Under the pieces are notes generated by a model. It was not told the DNA's origin. It saw only the letters and a program-made list of their open reading frames with translations, and searched no databases. Both the position numbers and the translations under genes were made by a program. Below, in pieces: positions 23,203-31,360 of a DNA stretch of 64,000 nt. Source of the DNA: an uncultured Oscillospiraceae bacterium (GTDB taxonomy: Bacteria; Bacillota; Clostridia; Oscillospirales; Oscillospiraceae). The stretch spans positions 1-64,000 of the forward strand of contig CABSMJ010000003.1 in the NCBI GenBank assembly GCA_902478785.1, given 5' to 3'. Numbering within the stretch: the stretch's first letter is position 1; the number at the start of each line of letters is the position of its first letter.

Positions 23203-24311
23203 TTCGCTTTGAACACGTCACAAAAAGCTATGGGAAAAATCCCATTCTAAAGGATCTCAACTTTGAGATTCCGGATGGACAGTTCGTCGTTCTCATTGGT
23301 CCTTCCGGCTGCGGCAAAACCACCACTCTGAAAACCATCAACCGCCTCATCGACATTGACTCCGGTACCATCTCCATCGATGGAAAGGACATCCAGTCCT
23401 CTGACAAGGTGGAGCTGCGCCGCCACATCGGCTATGTCATTCAGCAGATCGGTCTGTTCCCCAATATGACCGTGGCTCAGAACATCTGCGTGGTGCCCAA
23501 GCTGCTGAAATACGACAAGCAGCGCCAGGCGGAGATCGTTCGGGATCTTCTGAAAATGGTAAGCATGGAATCCTACGCGGAGAAGTATCCTTCGGAGCTC
23601 TCCGGCGGACAGCAGCAGCGCATCGGCGTGCTGCGGGCCCTGGCCGCCTCTCCCCCCATCGTACTGATGGACGAGCCGTTCAGCGCCCTGGACCCCATGA
23701 CCCGCGAGACCCTTCAGGACGAGGTGAAGAATCTCCAGCAAAAGCTCAATAAGACCATTGTCTTTGTCAGCCATGACATGGGCGAGGCGTTGAAGCTGGC
23801 GGACATCATCATCTTCATGAATAACGGCCAAATCGTACAGATGGCCTCTCCTGAGGAGATGCTGGAGCACCCCGCCAATGAGCTGGTCCAGAATTTCCTG
23901 GGCAAGCACAGTTCGGAGAACTCTGTGTCCTCCAAGGTGGAGCATTTCATGCGCACTAATCTGTTGACGGTCAAAAAGGACCGTGGCGTTTTGGAGTGCG
24001 CCGAACGCATGGCCCGAGGCAGCGTGGATACCCTGCTGGTCACCGACGAGAACGATCGGTATGTGGGCACTGTCTCCATCGGCGACATCCGCCACTGGGG
24101 CCGTGAGCTCAACAGCATCGAACCTCTCATCCGTCAGACCGCCCGGACCGTCCGCGTGGGCGACGAGGCCAAGGAGAGCTTCGACTATCTGCTGGATTCC
24201 GGCGCCAACTATGTAGTGGTCCTCAATGAGGACGATACCATTGCCGGCATCGTCACCAAGACCAGCGTGGCCCGTAGCGTGGCGGAGAACCTGTGGGGGG
24301 ATGCCAAATGA
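23199..24311 (+). CDS. opuCA: Glycine betaine/carnitine/choline ABC transporter ATPase
   Basis: ATPase subunit of an osmoprotectant importer, 370 residues. Walker A GPSGCGKTTT near residue 33, Q-loop YVIQQIGLFPNM, signature LSGGQQQRIGVLRAL and Walker B IVLMDEPFSALDP are present. Residues from about 255 to 370 form a pair of CBS domains (RTNLLTVKKDRGVLECAERM, RTVRVGDEAKES, YVVVLNEDDTIAGIVTK), which in OpuA/OpuC proteins sense ionic strength or cyclic di-AMP. It overlaps busR upstream and the permease downstream by ATGA. Confidence 0.95.
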   Translation: MIRFEHVTKSYGKNPILKDLNFEIPDGQFVVLIGPSGCGKTTTLKTINRLIDIDSGTISIDGKDIQSSDKVELRRHIGYVIQQIGLFPNMTVAQNICVVPKLLKYDKQRQAEIVRDLLKMVSMESYAEKYPSELSGGQQQRIGVLRALAASPPIVLMDEPFSALDPMTRETLQDEVKNLQQKLNKTIVFVSHDMGEALKLADIIIFMNNGQIVQMASPEEMLEHPANELVQNFLGKHSSENSVSSKVEHFMRTNLLTVKKDRGVLECAERMARGSVDTLLVTDENDRYVGTVSIGDIRHWGRELNSIEPLIRQTARTVRVGDEAKESFDYLLDSGANYVVVLNEDDTIAGIVTKTSVARSVAENLWGDAK

Positions 24312-24970
24312 CGGGATTCTTTGATACACTGAAGGCTCTGTTTGCCGATTACGGTGCAAAGCTTTTGCAGGCCATCGGTTATCACACCCTCTTTGTAGTG
24401 GTGTCTGTGGCCATCGGCTTCGCTGTGGGATTGGTGCTGGGCATCCTGCTCTCCCGGGTCCCCAAGCTCTCCAACGTCATCATCCCAATTTTGTCCATCT
24501 TCCAGACCATCCCCGGCCTGGTCTTTATCGGTGTTCTGTACATCTGCTGGGGCAACACCTATGCCACTGTTATTGTGGCCCTGAGTGTCTACGCCATGTT
24601 CCCCGTGCTGAAAAACACCTACACCGGTATTCTGGGCGTGGAGGGCAAGTACATCGAGGCGGCCAAGGGCTGCGGCATGTCCTCTTTCCAGGCCCTGGTG
24701 AAGGTGGAGCTGCCTCTGGCCATGCCCACCATTATCGCAGGATTGCGGATGGCCACCATCTACACCGTCTCCTGGGCGGTGCTGGCGGCCATGATCGGCA
24801 AGGGCGGCCTGGGCGAATTCGTCTATCAGGGCACCTCCTCCAATAACAATACTCTGATCCTTCTGGGCGCCATTCCGGCGGCACTGCTGGCCATCCTCTT
24901 TGGTGCGCTCATTGATCTGCTGCAAAAGAAGGTCACGCCCAGAGGTCTTCGGAAGGAGGCAGGCAGATGA
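24308..24970 (+). CDS. opuCB: Osmoprotectant ABC transporter permease
   Basis: A 220-residue inner-membrane permease with about five or six hydrophobic helices and the ABC-permease EAA loop EAAKGCGMSSFQALVKVELP near residue 117. ATG 24308 overlaps the ATPase stop (ATGA). Paired with the fused permease-binding protein that follows, it should form the heterodimeric channel. Confidence 0.92.
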   Translation: MTGFFDTLKALFADYGAKLLQAIGYHTLFVVVSVAIGFAVGLVLGILLSRVPKLSNVIIPILSIFQTIPGLVFIGVLYICWGNTYATVIVALSVYAMFPVLKNTYTGILGVEGKYIEAAKGCGMSSFQALVKVELPLAMPTIIAGLRMATIYTVSWAVLAAMIGKGGLGEFVYQGTSSNNNTLILLGAIPAALLAILFGALIDLLQKKVTPRGLRKEAGR

Positions 24971-26469
24971 GTGTTTCTATCGTTCTGGAGCACCTGTTCA
25001 TCGTATTGGCTGCCAGCATCCTGTCCATCGCCGTAGGTCTGCCCCTTGGCATCTGGGCCTATGTATCCAAGCGGATGCGTCCCATCATCCTGCGGCTGGT
25101 GGATCTGCTGCAGACCATCCCCTCCCTGGCTCTGCTTGGCATCATCATGGTGTTGATGGATCCAGGCAAGCTGACGGTCATCATCGGTATCACCCTCTAT
25201 TCCCTGCTCCCCATCGTCCGCAACACCTGTCTGGGGCTTCAAGAGGTAGACCCAGGCGTCAAAGAGGCGGCCCGGGGCATGGGCATGAGTAAGCCCTATC
25301 GGGTTTTAATGGTGGAATTCCCCCTGGCCTTCCCCACCGTATTCACCGGCATCCGCATCGCCGTGGTCAACGCCATCGGCACCGCCGTGTTCGCGGCCTT
25401 TGTAGGCGGCGGCGGTTTGGGCGGCGTCATCACCCAGGCCATCCGCATCAGCGATATGAAGCTGATCCTGGGTGCCACCGGCGTATTGATGGTCATTGCC
25501 GTGGTGCTGGACCTGGTGATGGGCTGGTTCGAAAATCAGATGCGCAAAAGCCGTGGCGGGTCCAAGACCATGTGGATTCCCGTGGCGGCCATTCTGGTGG
25601 CCTTCTGTCTGCTGCTGCCCTATGGCAGAGGCAGCACCGGCGACATCATGCTCTATGACGGCGATTACTCTGAGACCCAGCTGATGCACCACATGGTGAA
25701 GATGTTGGTGGAGGATCAGACAGACCTGACCGTCACCATTCAAGATCAGATGTCTCAGGTAAACAACTGGAACGCCCTCAAGGGCGACAACCACACCTGC
25801 GACCTGATGATCTCCTATGACGGCACGCTGTTGACCACCTTCTTCCATCAGGATACTCCCGATGTGCCGGAGGGTATGACCATCTACGACTATGTGAAGG
25901 AAAAGGCCATGGAGGACTATGACCTGAAGGTACTGGGCAAGCTGGGCTTTGAGAACACCTACGCCATCGGCGTGCCTGAGGCATTGGCAGAGGAATACGA
26001 TCTGGAGACTATCAGCGACCTGATTCCCATTGCCGATCAGCTGACCTTCGGCGCTGAGCAGGAGTTCTTCACCCTGGAGGGCAGCATGAAGTACAACCCC
26101 TTCGTGGAGTTCTATGGCCTTCAGTTCAAGGATTACGTCCCCGTAGATATGGGATTGAAGTACGCCTCTATTGAAAACGGCAGCTTTGATGTAGCCGTGG
26201 TTTACACCACCGACGGCCTCAACCGCAAGGTGGGATTGAAGATCTTGGAGGACGACAAGGGCTTCTTCCCCGATTACTTCGGTACGTTTGTGGTCCGGGA
26301 GGACATCCTGGAGAAGTACCCCGAACTGGAGGACATCCTGGAGCAGCTCACCGGTCAGATCTCCACGGAGCAGATGGCTGAGCTGACCTATCAGGTAGAC
26401 GTGCAGGGCCGCACGGTGGACGACGTGGCCCATGAGTTCCTGACCAGTATCGGCCTTTTGAGTGAGTAA
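24967..26469 (+). CDS. Fused osmoprotectant permease and substrate-binding protein
   Basis: A 500-residue fusion. Residues 1-205 are an OpuC-type permease (EAARGMGMSKPYRVLMVEFP is the EAA loop; LGGVITQAIRISDMKLILG follows). A further hydrophobic segment (about 208-222) leads into an OpuAC/QAT-type ligand-binding domain (about 225-500) with MLVEDQTDLTVTIQDQ, FGAEQEFFT and VYTTDGLN. The binding domain should be tethered to the outer membrane face. It overlaps opuCB by four bases and ends the busR-opuC operon. Ligand (betaine, carnitine, choline) is not predictable here. Confidence 0.93.
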   Translation: MSVSIVLEHLFIVLAASILSIAVGLPLGIWAYVSKRMRPIILRLVDLLQTIPSLALLGIIMVLMDPGKLTVIIGITLYSLLPIVRNTCLGLQEVDPGVKEAARGMGMSKPYRVLMVEFPLAFPTVFTGIRIAVVNAIGTAVFAAFVGGGGLGGVITQAIRISDMKLILGATGVLMVIAVVLDLVMGWFENQMRKSRGGSKTMWIPVAAILVAFCLLLPYGRGSTGDIMLYDGDYSETQLMHHMVKMLVEDQTDLTVTIQDQMSQVNNWNALKGDNHTCDLMISYDGTLLTTFFHQDTPDVPEGMTIYDYVKEKAMEDYDLKVLGKLGFENTYAIGVPEALAEEYDLETISDLIPIADQLTFGAEQEFFTLEGSMKYNPFVEFYGLQFKDYVPVDMGLKYASIENGSFDVAVVYTTDGLNRKVGLKILEDDKGFFPDYFGTFVVREDILEKYPELEDILEQLTGQISTEQMAELTYQVDVQGRTVDDVAHEFLTSIGLLSE

Positions 26470-26480
26470 TTTCTGACAAA

Positions 26481-26511
26481 AAAATCCGGGGGAAAATATC
26501 CCCCGGATTTT
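26481..26511 (+). terminator. Terminator of the busR-opuC operon
   Basis: A perfect 12-bp stem AAAATCCGGGGG / CCCCCGGATTTT with a 7-nt loop, followed by TTTCG, 11 bp past the stop codon. Confidence 0.92.
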
Positions 26512-26581
26512 TTCGCGTTCGGAGGCCCCATCGCAGCGATGCAGCCTCTTTTTGATTTCAGTCTCTTTTAAAAAAAGAAAA

Positions 26582-26611
26582 AGTCGGAGCGTCTCCTTGG
26601 ACACTCCGACT
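26582..26611 (-). terminator. Terminator of tRNA-Pro
   Basis: On the minus strand a 12-bp stem (AGTCGGAGTGTC / GACGCTCCGACT, one G-T pair) begins immediately after the tRNA CCA end and is followed by TTTTTCTTTTTTT. Confidence 0.85.
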
Positions 26612-26686
26612 GGTCCGAGTGGCGGGATTTGAACCCACGGCCTCATGGACCCGAACCATGCGCGCTACCAACTGCGCTACACCCGG
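26611..26686 (-). tRNA. tRNA-Pro(CGG)
   Basis: Acceptor stem CCGGGTG (26680-26686) pairs with CACTCGG (26615-26621); discriminator A and an encoded CCA at 26611-26614. D-stem GCGC, anticodon stem CATGG/CCATG enclosing TTCGGGT (anticodon CGG), and T-arm GTGGGTTCAAATCCCGC are all present. Confidence 0.96.
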
Positions 26687-26784
26687 ATATTCCATTAAGC
26701 GGAGCAAGGCTTCACCCTCTCACCGCTGCCTTTCAGGAAAACCAGGCCAAATTTACAGACCACTTATCCCAAAACGCAAAAGTT

Positions 26785-26813
26785 ATTATATGGGTTTTCT
26801 CGCGTTCTGTCAA
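26785..26813 (-). promoter_or_regulatory. Promoter of tRNA-Pro
   Basis: Minus-strand perfect TTGACA (26808-26813), 17-bp spacer and perfect TATAAT (26785-26790), about 100 bp before the tRNA. Confidence 0.8.
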
Positions 26814-26849
26814 GAGGTTCTTACCTTTTTCTGTACAGCCGGAACTATT

Positions 26850-27101
26850 TTACCAGGCCAGCCAGTCTTCGATCACATCCCGCAGACTGACAGGTGTCAC
26901 CGTATTGCGCATCAAAAGCCCCAGCAGTTCCAGGATGCTCCGGCTGGAAATCGTCACCTTGCGCACCTCTGCCCGGTCTCCGGTTTCCGACTCCACCCGG
27001 ACACCATATTGCTCCGCTCCCTCCAGGTTTTCCTCCGCCAAAAGATAGTAGGTCATCTGCCGCATAGCTGCTCTCTGCTGTCCCAAACACAAAACACGCA
27101 T
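26850..27101 (-). CDS. Small DUF6514-like protein under Spo0A-type control
   Basis: An 83-residue protein with MTYYLLAEENLEGAEQYGVR, then TISSRSILELLGLLMRNTVT and C-terminal SLRDVIEDWLAW, a pattern I associate with the DUF6514 family of Oscillospirales (not searched). No signal peptide or membrane helix. Its promoter carries two perfect Spo0A boxes, which places it in the sporulation or stationary-phase programme. ATG 27101 follows AAGGGGG; an internal ATG at the MTYYLL point is an alternative. Molecular function unknown. Confidence 0.75.
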   Translation of the reverse strand: MRVLCLGQQRAAMRQMTYYLLAEENLEGAEQYGVRVESETGDRAEVRKVTISSRSILELLGLLMRNTVTPVSLRDVIEDWLAW

Positions 27102-27151
27102 GGATAATGATGCCCCCTTGCTTGTGTACCGTCCCTTTTCGGGATATGGCC

Positions 27152-27196
27152 ATCATAACACAGCTCCTGTTGCAGATTTTGTCGAATTTTGTCGAA
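27152..27196 (-). promoter_or_regulatory. Spo0A-activated promoter of the DUF6514-like gene
   Basis: Two perfect nine-base 0A boxes TTTGTCGAA at 27178-27186 and 27188-27196 (10 bp apart, plus strand) lie directly upstream of a poor -35 (AAAATC, 27175-27180), 17-bp spacer, and TATGAT (27152-27157) on the minus strand. A weak -35 overlapped by a 0A box is what is expected of a Spo0A~P-activated sigma-A promoter. Confidence 0.8.
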
Positions 27197-27225
27197 TCGT
27201 TGCAAGATTCCTCGCCTTCGTTCCG

Positions 27226-27819
27226 CTACTTTTCCATCATGGCAAGGAATTCCTCCCGGGTATAGAGGAGATTCAAAACCTCCAGCAACGCGTTGGCTGT
27301 CATATGCTCCGGCAGCTCCAGCTTTTTCAGCAGCTCCTGGCGCTTGGCTCCGCTGTCCGGCTGTCCGGTGAGTCCCAGGGCGTAGAGATCTGCCTTGGTG
27401 ACGGGCTCTTTGCTCCGCTGGGGCTGTCTCTCCTCCCCCTCCAGCGTGGCGCCTGCACGCCGCAGAGCCTCCAGCAGCACCTGGGGAGACATTCCCTCCA
27501 CCCCCAGCTTTCCCTCCCGGCCTGGGTGGCGCTTGCGCCGCTCCTTGCCGTAGACATCGGGGATATAGGCCTGCTTCACCTGCTCCGGCGGCAGAATGCC
27601 CTTGAGATGGCTGCGGATAAGGAACCCGGCTCCGTCGCTGTCGGTCAGTACAATGACCCCTCTGGCCGCCGCCAAACGGCGAAACAGCGCCGCTTTCTCC
27701 CGATCCTTGAAGATGGAAAAGCCGCCGGTCTCCACGATCACGCCATCCACCACCTGGCTGAGGGCATTCTTGTCGTAGCGGCCCTCCACTACGATAACCT
27801 CTTTTACCTTCGGTTTCAT
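27226..27819 (-). CDS. rnmV: Ribonuclease M5 (5S rRNA maturation, Toprim domain)
   Basis: Processes the 5S rRNA precursor in low-GC and related Firmicutes. The 197-residue protein has an N-terminal Toprim domain: VIVVEGRYDKNAL (catalytic glutamate), GFSIFKDRE, and VIVLTDSDGAGFLIR (metal-binding D-x-D), followed by IPDVYGKERRKRHPGREGK. The C-terminal helical domain ends EEFLAMMEK. ATG 27819 overlaps the holA stop by four bases (ATGA). It is the last gene of comEC-holA-rnmV. Confidence 0.92.
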   Translation of the reverse strand: MKPKVKEVIVVEGRYDKNALSQVVDGVIVETGGFSIFKDREKAALFRRLAAARGVIVLTDSDGAGFLIRSHLKGILPPEQVKQAYIPDVYGKERRKRHPGREGKLGVEGMSPQVLLEALRRAGATLEGEERQPQRSKEPVTKADLYALGLTGQPDSGAKRQELLKKLELPEHMTANALLEVLNLLYTREEFLAMMEK

Positions 27820-28856
27820 CGGCTGGCCCCCAACTGCATCAGCAGCAATTTCAGCTCTCCCACAGAGTCGATGCCCTTCTCGCTCTTCATTCGGCGGTCC
27901 AGCTTCTGGCACATCTTTACCGCGTCATCACACCACTCCCGGCTGGTTTGCCGCGCCACATTCATCAGGAGCTTCGCCGGGTAGTCGGACTTCATCCCCC
28001 ACAGCTCCATCAGCCAGAGGCGGTCCTTGCCGCTGTCCAGGGCGATGCGGGCGGTATAGATCTTCCGCAGCTCCTTCCCCACCGCTCCCAAAATCAAAAT
28101 CGGCTCCGTCTGCTCCTTCAGAAGATCTCCCAAAATCGCCGCCGCCCGGTCGTACTTGCTGGCGGTGATGGCGTTGGTCATGTCGAACACCTTGGCATCC
28201 AGGACCGGGTCCGCCACCGCGTCGATGTCCGCCTTTGTGATGGTCTTTCCCTTGGCATAGGCGCCGATCTTTTCGATCTCCGGCACCAGGCCCGTCATGA
28301 GGCTGCCGCAGGTGAAGATCAGGTGCTCGGCGGTCTGTCGGTCGATCCCCTTCCCCAGGGCCTTGAACCGCCGCCCCACCCAGTTGATCAGGTCGCTGCC
28401 CTCCTGGATGGGGAACTCCACACTCTGGACGTATTTATCCATGGCGGCCTTGAGCTTTTTCATGGTGGCCACCGGCTTATAGGTCAACAAGTCATAGACA
28501 AACACCAGGCAGCAGTACTCCGGGAAGTCAGAGAGCAGCGCGATCAGCTTCTCCCGCTGATCCTCTCCCTGCTTGTAGATGTCAAAGTCCGTCACCACCA
28601 CCAGCGTCCGCTCCGCCATCATGGGCAGGGCCTCCACCACCTCGGCAAGGGTCTGGACCGTCAGATTTTTTCCATCCAGGCGGTGATAGTTGAAGGCCTC
28701 AAATCCGGCGGGCACCAGCTTTTTTCGCAGCTGCTCCAGGTAGTACTCCCGCAGATAGGTCTCCTCTCCATAGAAGAGATACAACGTGCCGATGGTATCC
28801 GCCGCCAGATCATTTTTGAACTGTTGATATCCTTTTTTCCCTTTTGTTACCGCCAT
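27816..28856 (-). CDS. holA: DNA polymerase III subunit delta
   Basis: Clamp-loader wrench subunit, 346 residues. Features are the N-terminal LYLFYGEETYLREYYLEQLR, the P-loop-less AAA fold with GFEAFNYHRLDGKN and ALPMMAERTLVVVTDFD, and the C-terminal helical collar ALDSGKDRLWLMELWGMK. It is preceded by comEC (18 bp) and overlaps rnmV. Confidence 0.93.
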   Translation of the reverse strand: MAVTKGKKGYQQFKNDLAADTIGTLYLFYGEETYLREYYLEQLRKKLVPAGFEAFNYHRLDGKNLTVQTLAEVVEALPMMAERTLVVVTDFDIYKQGEDQREKLIALLSDFPEYCCLVFVYDLLTYKPVATMKKLKAAMDKYVQSVEFPIQEGSDLINWVGRRFKALGKGIDRQTAEHLIFTCGSLMTGLVPEIEKIGAYAKGKTITKADIDAVADPVLDAKVFDMTNAITASKYDRAAAILGDLLKEQTEPILILGAVGKELRKIYTARIALDSGKDRLWLMELWGMKSDYPAKLLMNVARQTSREWCDDAVKMCQKLDRRMKSEKGIDSVGELKLLLMQLGASR

Positions 28857-28874
28857 AATGTACTCCTTATTTGA

Positions 28875-31142
28875 TCAATACACACAGATATGGATGCGCC
28901 CCTGCAGGTCCGTGCGGTAGATCTCCGCTCCGCTCTGGACCAGGCGCCGCAGCGCCTCATCGGTGGGATGTCCATAGCTGTTGTCGCCCACGCTCACAAT
29001 GCCCACGCCGGGCTGGGTCTGCTCCAACAACTCCCTGGAGGTGGAGGAGGCGGAGCCGTGATGCCCCACCAAAAGGACCTCTAACCGCGGCAGCGTCCAT
29101 GCTTCCAGCAGCCGCTTCTCCCCTGCGGTGTCCATATCCGCAGTGGTCAACAGGTCAAACGCCCCGCAGCTGCACAAAACCGAGATGCAGGCCTCATTGG
29201 CGTCGTCCTCGATCTTTGTTTCAGTGGGCGGATACAGCGTCAGCTCCGCCTCGCCCAGGGGAAGTTCCAGCTGTGTATCCACCAAAACCACCCTGGTTCC
29301 CCTGGCCTTCGCCGTCTCCGTCTGGCTTTCCCGAATACCGGAGGCATCCTCCAGATCCGGCAGATACAGATTTTTTACCGGGAAGCGCTCCAGCAGCGCC
29401 GTCATGCCGTTGGCGTGGTCCGCATGGTAGTGGGAGAGGACCAGGCTGTCCAGCTCCTTCACACCCATAACAGACAGCAGCTCCACGGTCTCCTCTCCGG
29501 TCTGGTGGAAGCTGTTGTTGGACCCGCAGTCCACCACCGCTGTATGGCCGCCGGAAGTCAAAATCAGGCTCTCGCCCTGGCCCACGTCCTGCACCACGAT
29601 GTCCAAAGCGCCCTGGTGGTATTTTGCCGCCCCCAGCTGGATGGTCAGCGCCAAAGTGGCCGCGGCCAGCACGCCGGAGACCACATACCGGCGCCGCCTG
29701 CCGCCCCGCTCCCACAGACACGCCAACAGCAGAGCGTAGGCATAGGTCAGCCAGTACTTGAGATAGCTGTTGGAAAAGGACAGGGCATGATAAGGCAGAG
29801 CGCACAGTCCCCGGGCCACCATCAGCAGATAGCGCACCACCCAAGTGGCAGGCCAGGCCAGCAGCATCCCCAGCGGCATCCACACCATACTCAGCAGCAC
29901 CGACGCAAGGCTCAACGCAAAGGCAGTGGTGGCCGCCCACAGACACAGGAGATTGGAGAGGGGCGAAACCAGCACCAGCTGATTGAAGTAAATCGCTGTC
30001 AGAGGAATGGTAAACACCAAGGCACCGGCCGTGGCCGACAGGCTGCCCGCCAGGAAGCGGCGAACACGGTGACGGCCAGGCTTCTCCCCCGCCAGGCCCC
30101 GATAGACCCGGGGCGAGAGCCACAGCAGTCCCGCCACCGCACCAAAGCTCAGCTGCAAGCTGACACTGGCCGCCGCGAAGGGATTGGCCAGCAAAATCAC
30201 CGCCAGAGCAGCAGAAAGCGCCGTAGGTGAATCTGACTCCCGGCCCAGCAGCGGCGCCGCCAGCAGGAAAATAGCCATAATGCAGGCACGCACCGCCGAT
30301 GGCGAGGCCCCCGCCAGAAGAGCATAAAAAATCAGCACTGGGACCGCCACCGCCGCCAAAAGGCGTCGGCGATGCCGGCCGATCAGCACTTGCAGCAAGC
30401 CCAGCAAAAACATACAGTGCAGTCCAGACACCGCGGTGATGTGCAGCAGCCCTGCGCCGGACAAGTCCCCATAGACCCGGTCGGACAAGCCGGACTTGTC
30501 CCCTGTGAGCAGGGCCTGCAAAAAGGCGGCCGTATCGCCGTCATAGAGCTCTGTCAATCGCTCCCGCAGCGCCTTCCCCGCCAGCTGAGGCAGGTAGCGA
30601 AGGGAGCCCTCCCCCGGCACCGCCTCCATCTCCTCCCGGAAATAGGCCAGTAAAAAGACGCCCCGAGAGGTAAATGTGGTGATGTCGGTGTCATCCACCT
30701 GGGCGGCACTGGAAAAATATACATCACCCCGGAGCTGATCGCCCGGCCGCAGCGTCAGCAGTTCCCGCTGGCCGTAGCAGACCACCTTTCCAAACCGAAT
30801 GCCCTCCTGCCGCATCCGACAGGTGACCCGGGCTCCGTAGTCCGTCTCCTCTGGCCAGTCGCAAACCTCCAGCACCGTGTCTGACACACAGGTATCTGCC
30901 AGCGCCTCCATAGGCCGCTGGACCAGATCCGTATAGACATAGCACCAGACCAAAGACAGGTAAAGACCGGCCGCCATCAGCAGCAGCCGGACACGCCAAG
31001 GCCTTTTGGGCAGAAAAATGGCCGCAAAAAACACCGCCAGCATCAGAGCAGCTCCCGGAAGAATCCATCCGGCAGGCAGCAGATACTGGACCACAAACAC
31101 CCCAGCGGCAAAGGCCAGGGTCAGTGTCATAAGCTTTCGCAT
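28875..31142 (-). CDS. comEC: ComEC/Rec2-family DNA internalisation protein
   Basis: Putative DNA-uptake channel, 755 residues. N-terminal membrane helices (about 1-60) with a DUF4131-like soluble segment, a central competence domain with many helices (about 200-480, including GLLHITAVSGLHCMFLLGLL), and a C-terminal metallo-beta-lactamase-like domain (about 500-755) with DVGQGES, DCGSNNS and the metal motif SHYHADH. No comEA or other competence genes are in the window, so activity in transformation is unproven. It is the first gene of the comEC-holA-rnmV operon; an extended -10 (TGTTATAAT on the minus strand near 31229-31237) is the best promoter candidate. Confidence 0.92.
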   Translation of the reverse strand: MRKLMTLTLAFAAGVFVVQYLLPAGWILPGAALMLAVFFAAIFLPKRPWRVRLLLMAAGLYLSLVWCYVYTDLVQRPMEALADTCVSDTVLEVCDWPEETDYGARVTCRMRQEGIRFGKVVCYGQRELLTLRPGDQLRGDVYFSSAAQVDDTDITTFTSRGVFLLAYFREEMEAVPGEGSLRYLPQLAGKALRERLTELYDGDTAAFLQALLTGDKSGLSDRVYGDLSGAGLLHITAVSGLHCMFLLGLLQVLIGRHRRRLLAAVAVPVLIFYALLAGASPSAVRACIMAIFLLAAPLLGRESDSPTALSAALAVILLANPFAAASVSLQLSFGAVAGLLWLSPRVYRGLAGEKPGRHRVRRFLAGSLSATAGALVFTIPLTAIYFNQLVLVSPLSNLLCLWAATTAFALSLASVLLSMVWMPLGMLLAWPATWVVRYLLMVARGLCALPYHALSFSNSYLKYWLTYAYALLLACLWERGGRRRRYVVSGVLAAATLALTIQLGAAKYHQGALDIVVQDVGQGESLILTSGGHTAVVDCGSNNSFHQTGEETVELLSVMGVKELDSLVLSHYHADHANGMTALLERFPVKNLYLPDLEDASGIRESQTETAKARGTRVVLVDTQLELPLGEAELTLYPPTETKIEDDANEACISVLCSCGAFDLLTTADMDTAGEKRLLEAWTLPRLEVLLVGHHGSASSTSRELLEQTQPGVGIVSVGDNSYGHPTDEALRRLVQSGAEIYRTDLQGRIHICVY

Positions 31143-31187
31143 TGCCCATCCCCCGGGACACGCCCGTTCTCTCTCTTTCCAAAAGGC

Positions 31188-31215
31188 AGCTCCATCTCTT
31201 TCATGGAGCTTTTTT
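31188..31215 (+). terminator. Hairpin with T-run in the comEC leader (plus orientation)
   Basis: Stem AGCTCCAT / ATGGAGCT with a 7-nt loop and a TTTTTT tail on the plus strand. It lies in the comEC 5' leader, so it would stop plus-strand (antisense) transcripts, while on the minus strand it is a leader hairpin without a T-run. Confidence 0.5.
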
Positions 31216-31289
31216 CAATTATAACAGTTTCCTAACGGGAATACCACCCTAAAATCCCGCTGCCAGTCCTTTCTTCCAGCCCATTTGCC

Positions 31290-31318
31290 TTGACGGCATG
31301 GAGGGCATGTTATAAAAT
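31290..31318 (+). promoter_or_regulatory. Promoter of the SLH-type protein gene
   Basis: TTGACG (31290-31295), 17-bp spacer, TAAAAT (31313-31318); a short leader palindrome ACGGCA/TGCCGT follows and AAAGGAG precedes the ATG. Confidence 0.7.
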
Positions 31319-31360
31319 GATAAAAACGGCATTGCCGTCAAAACGAAAGGAGACCTAGGT

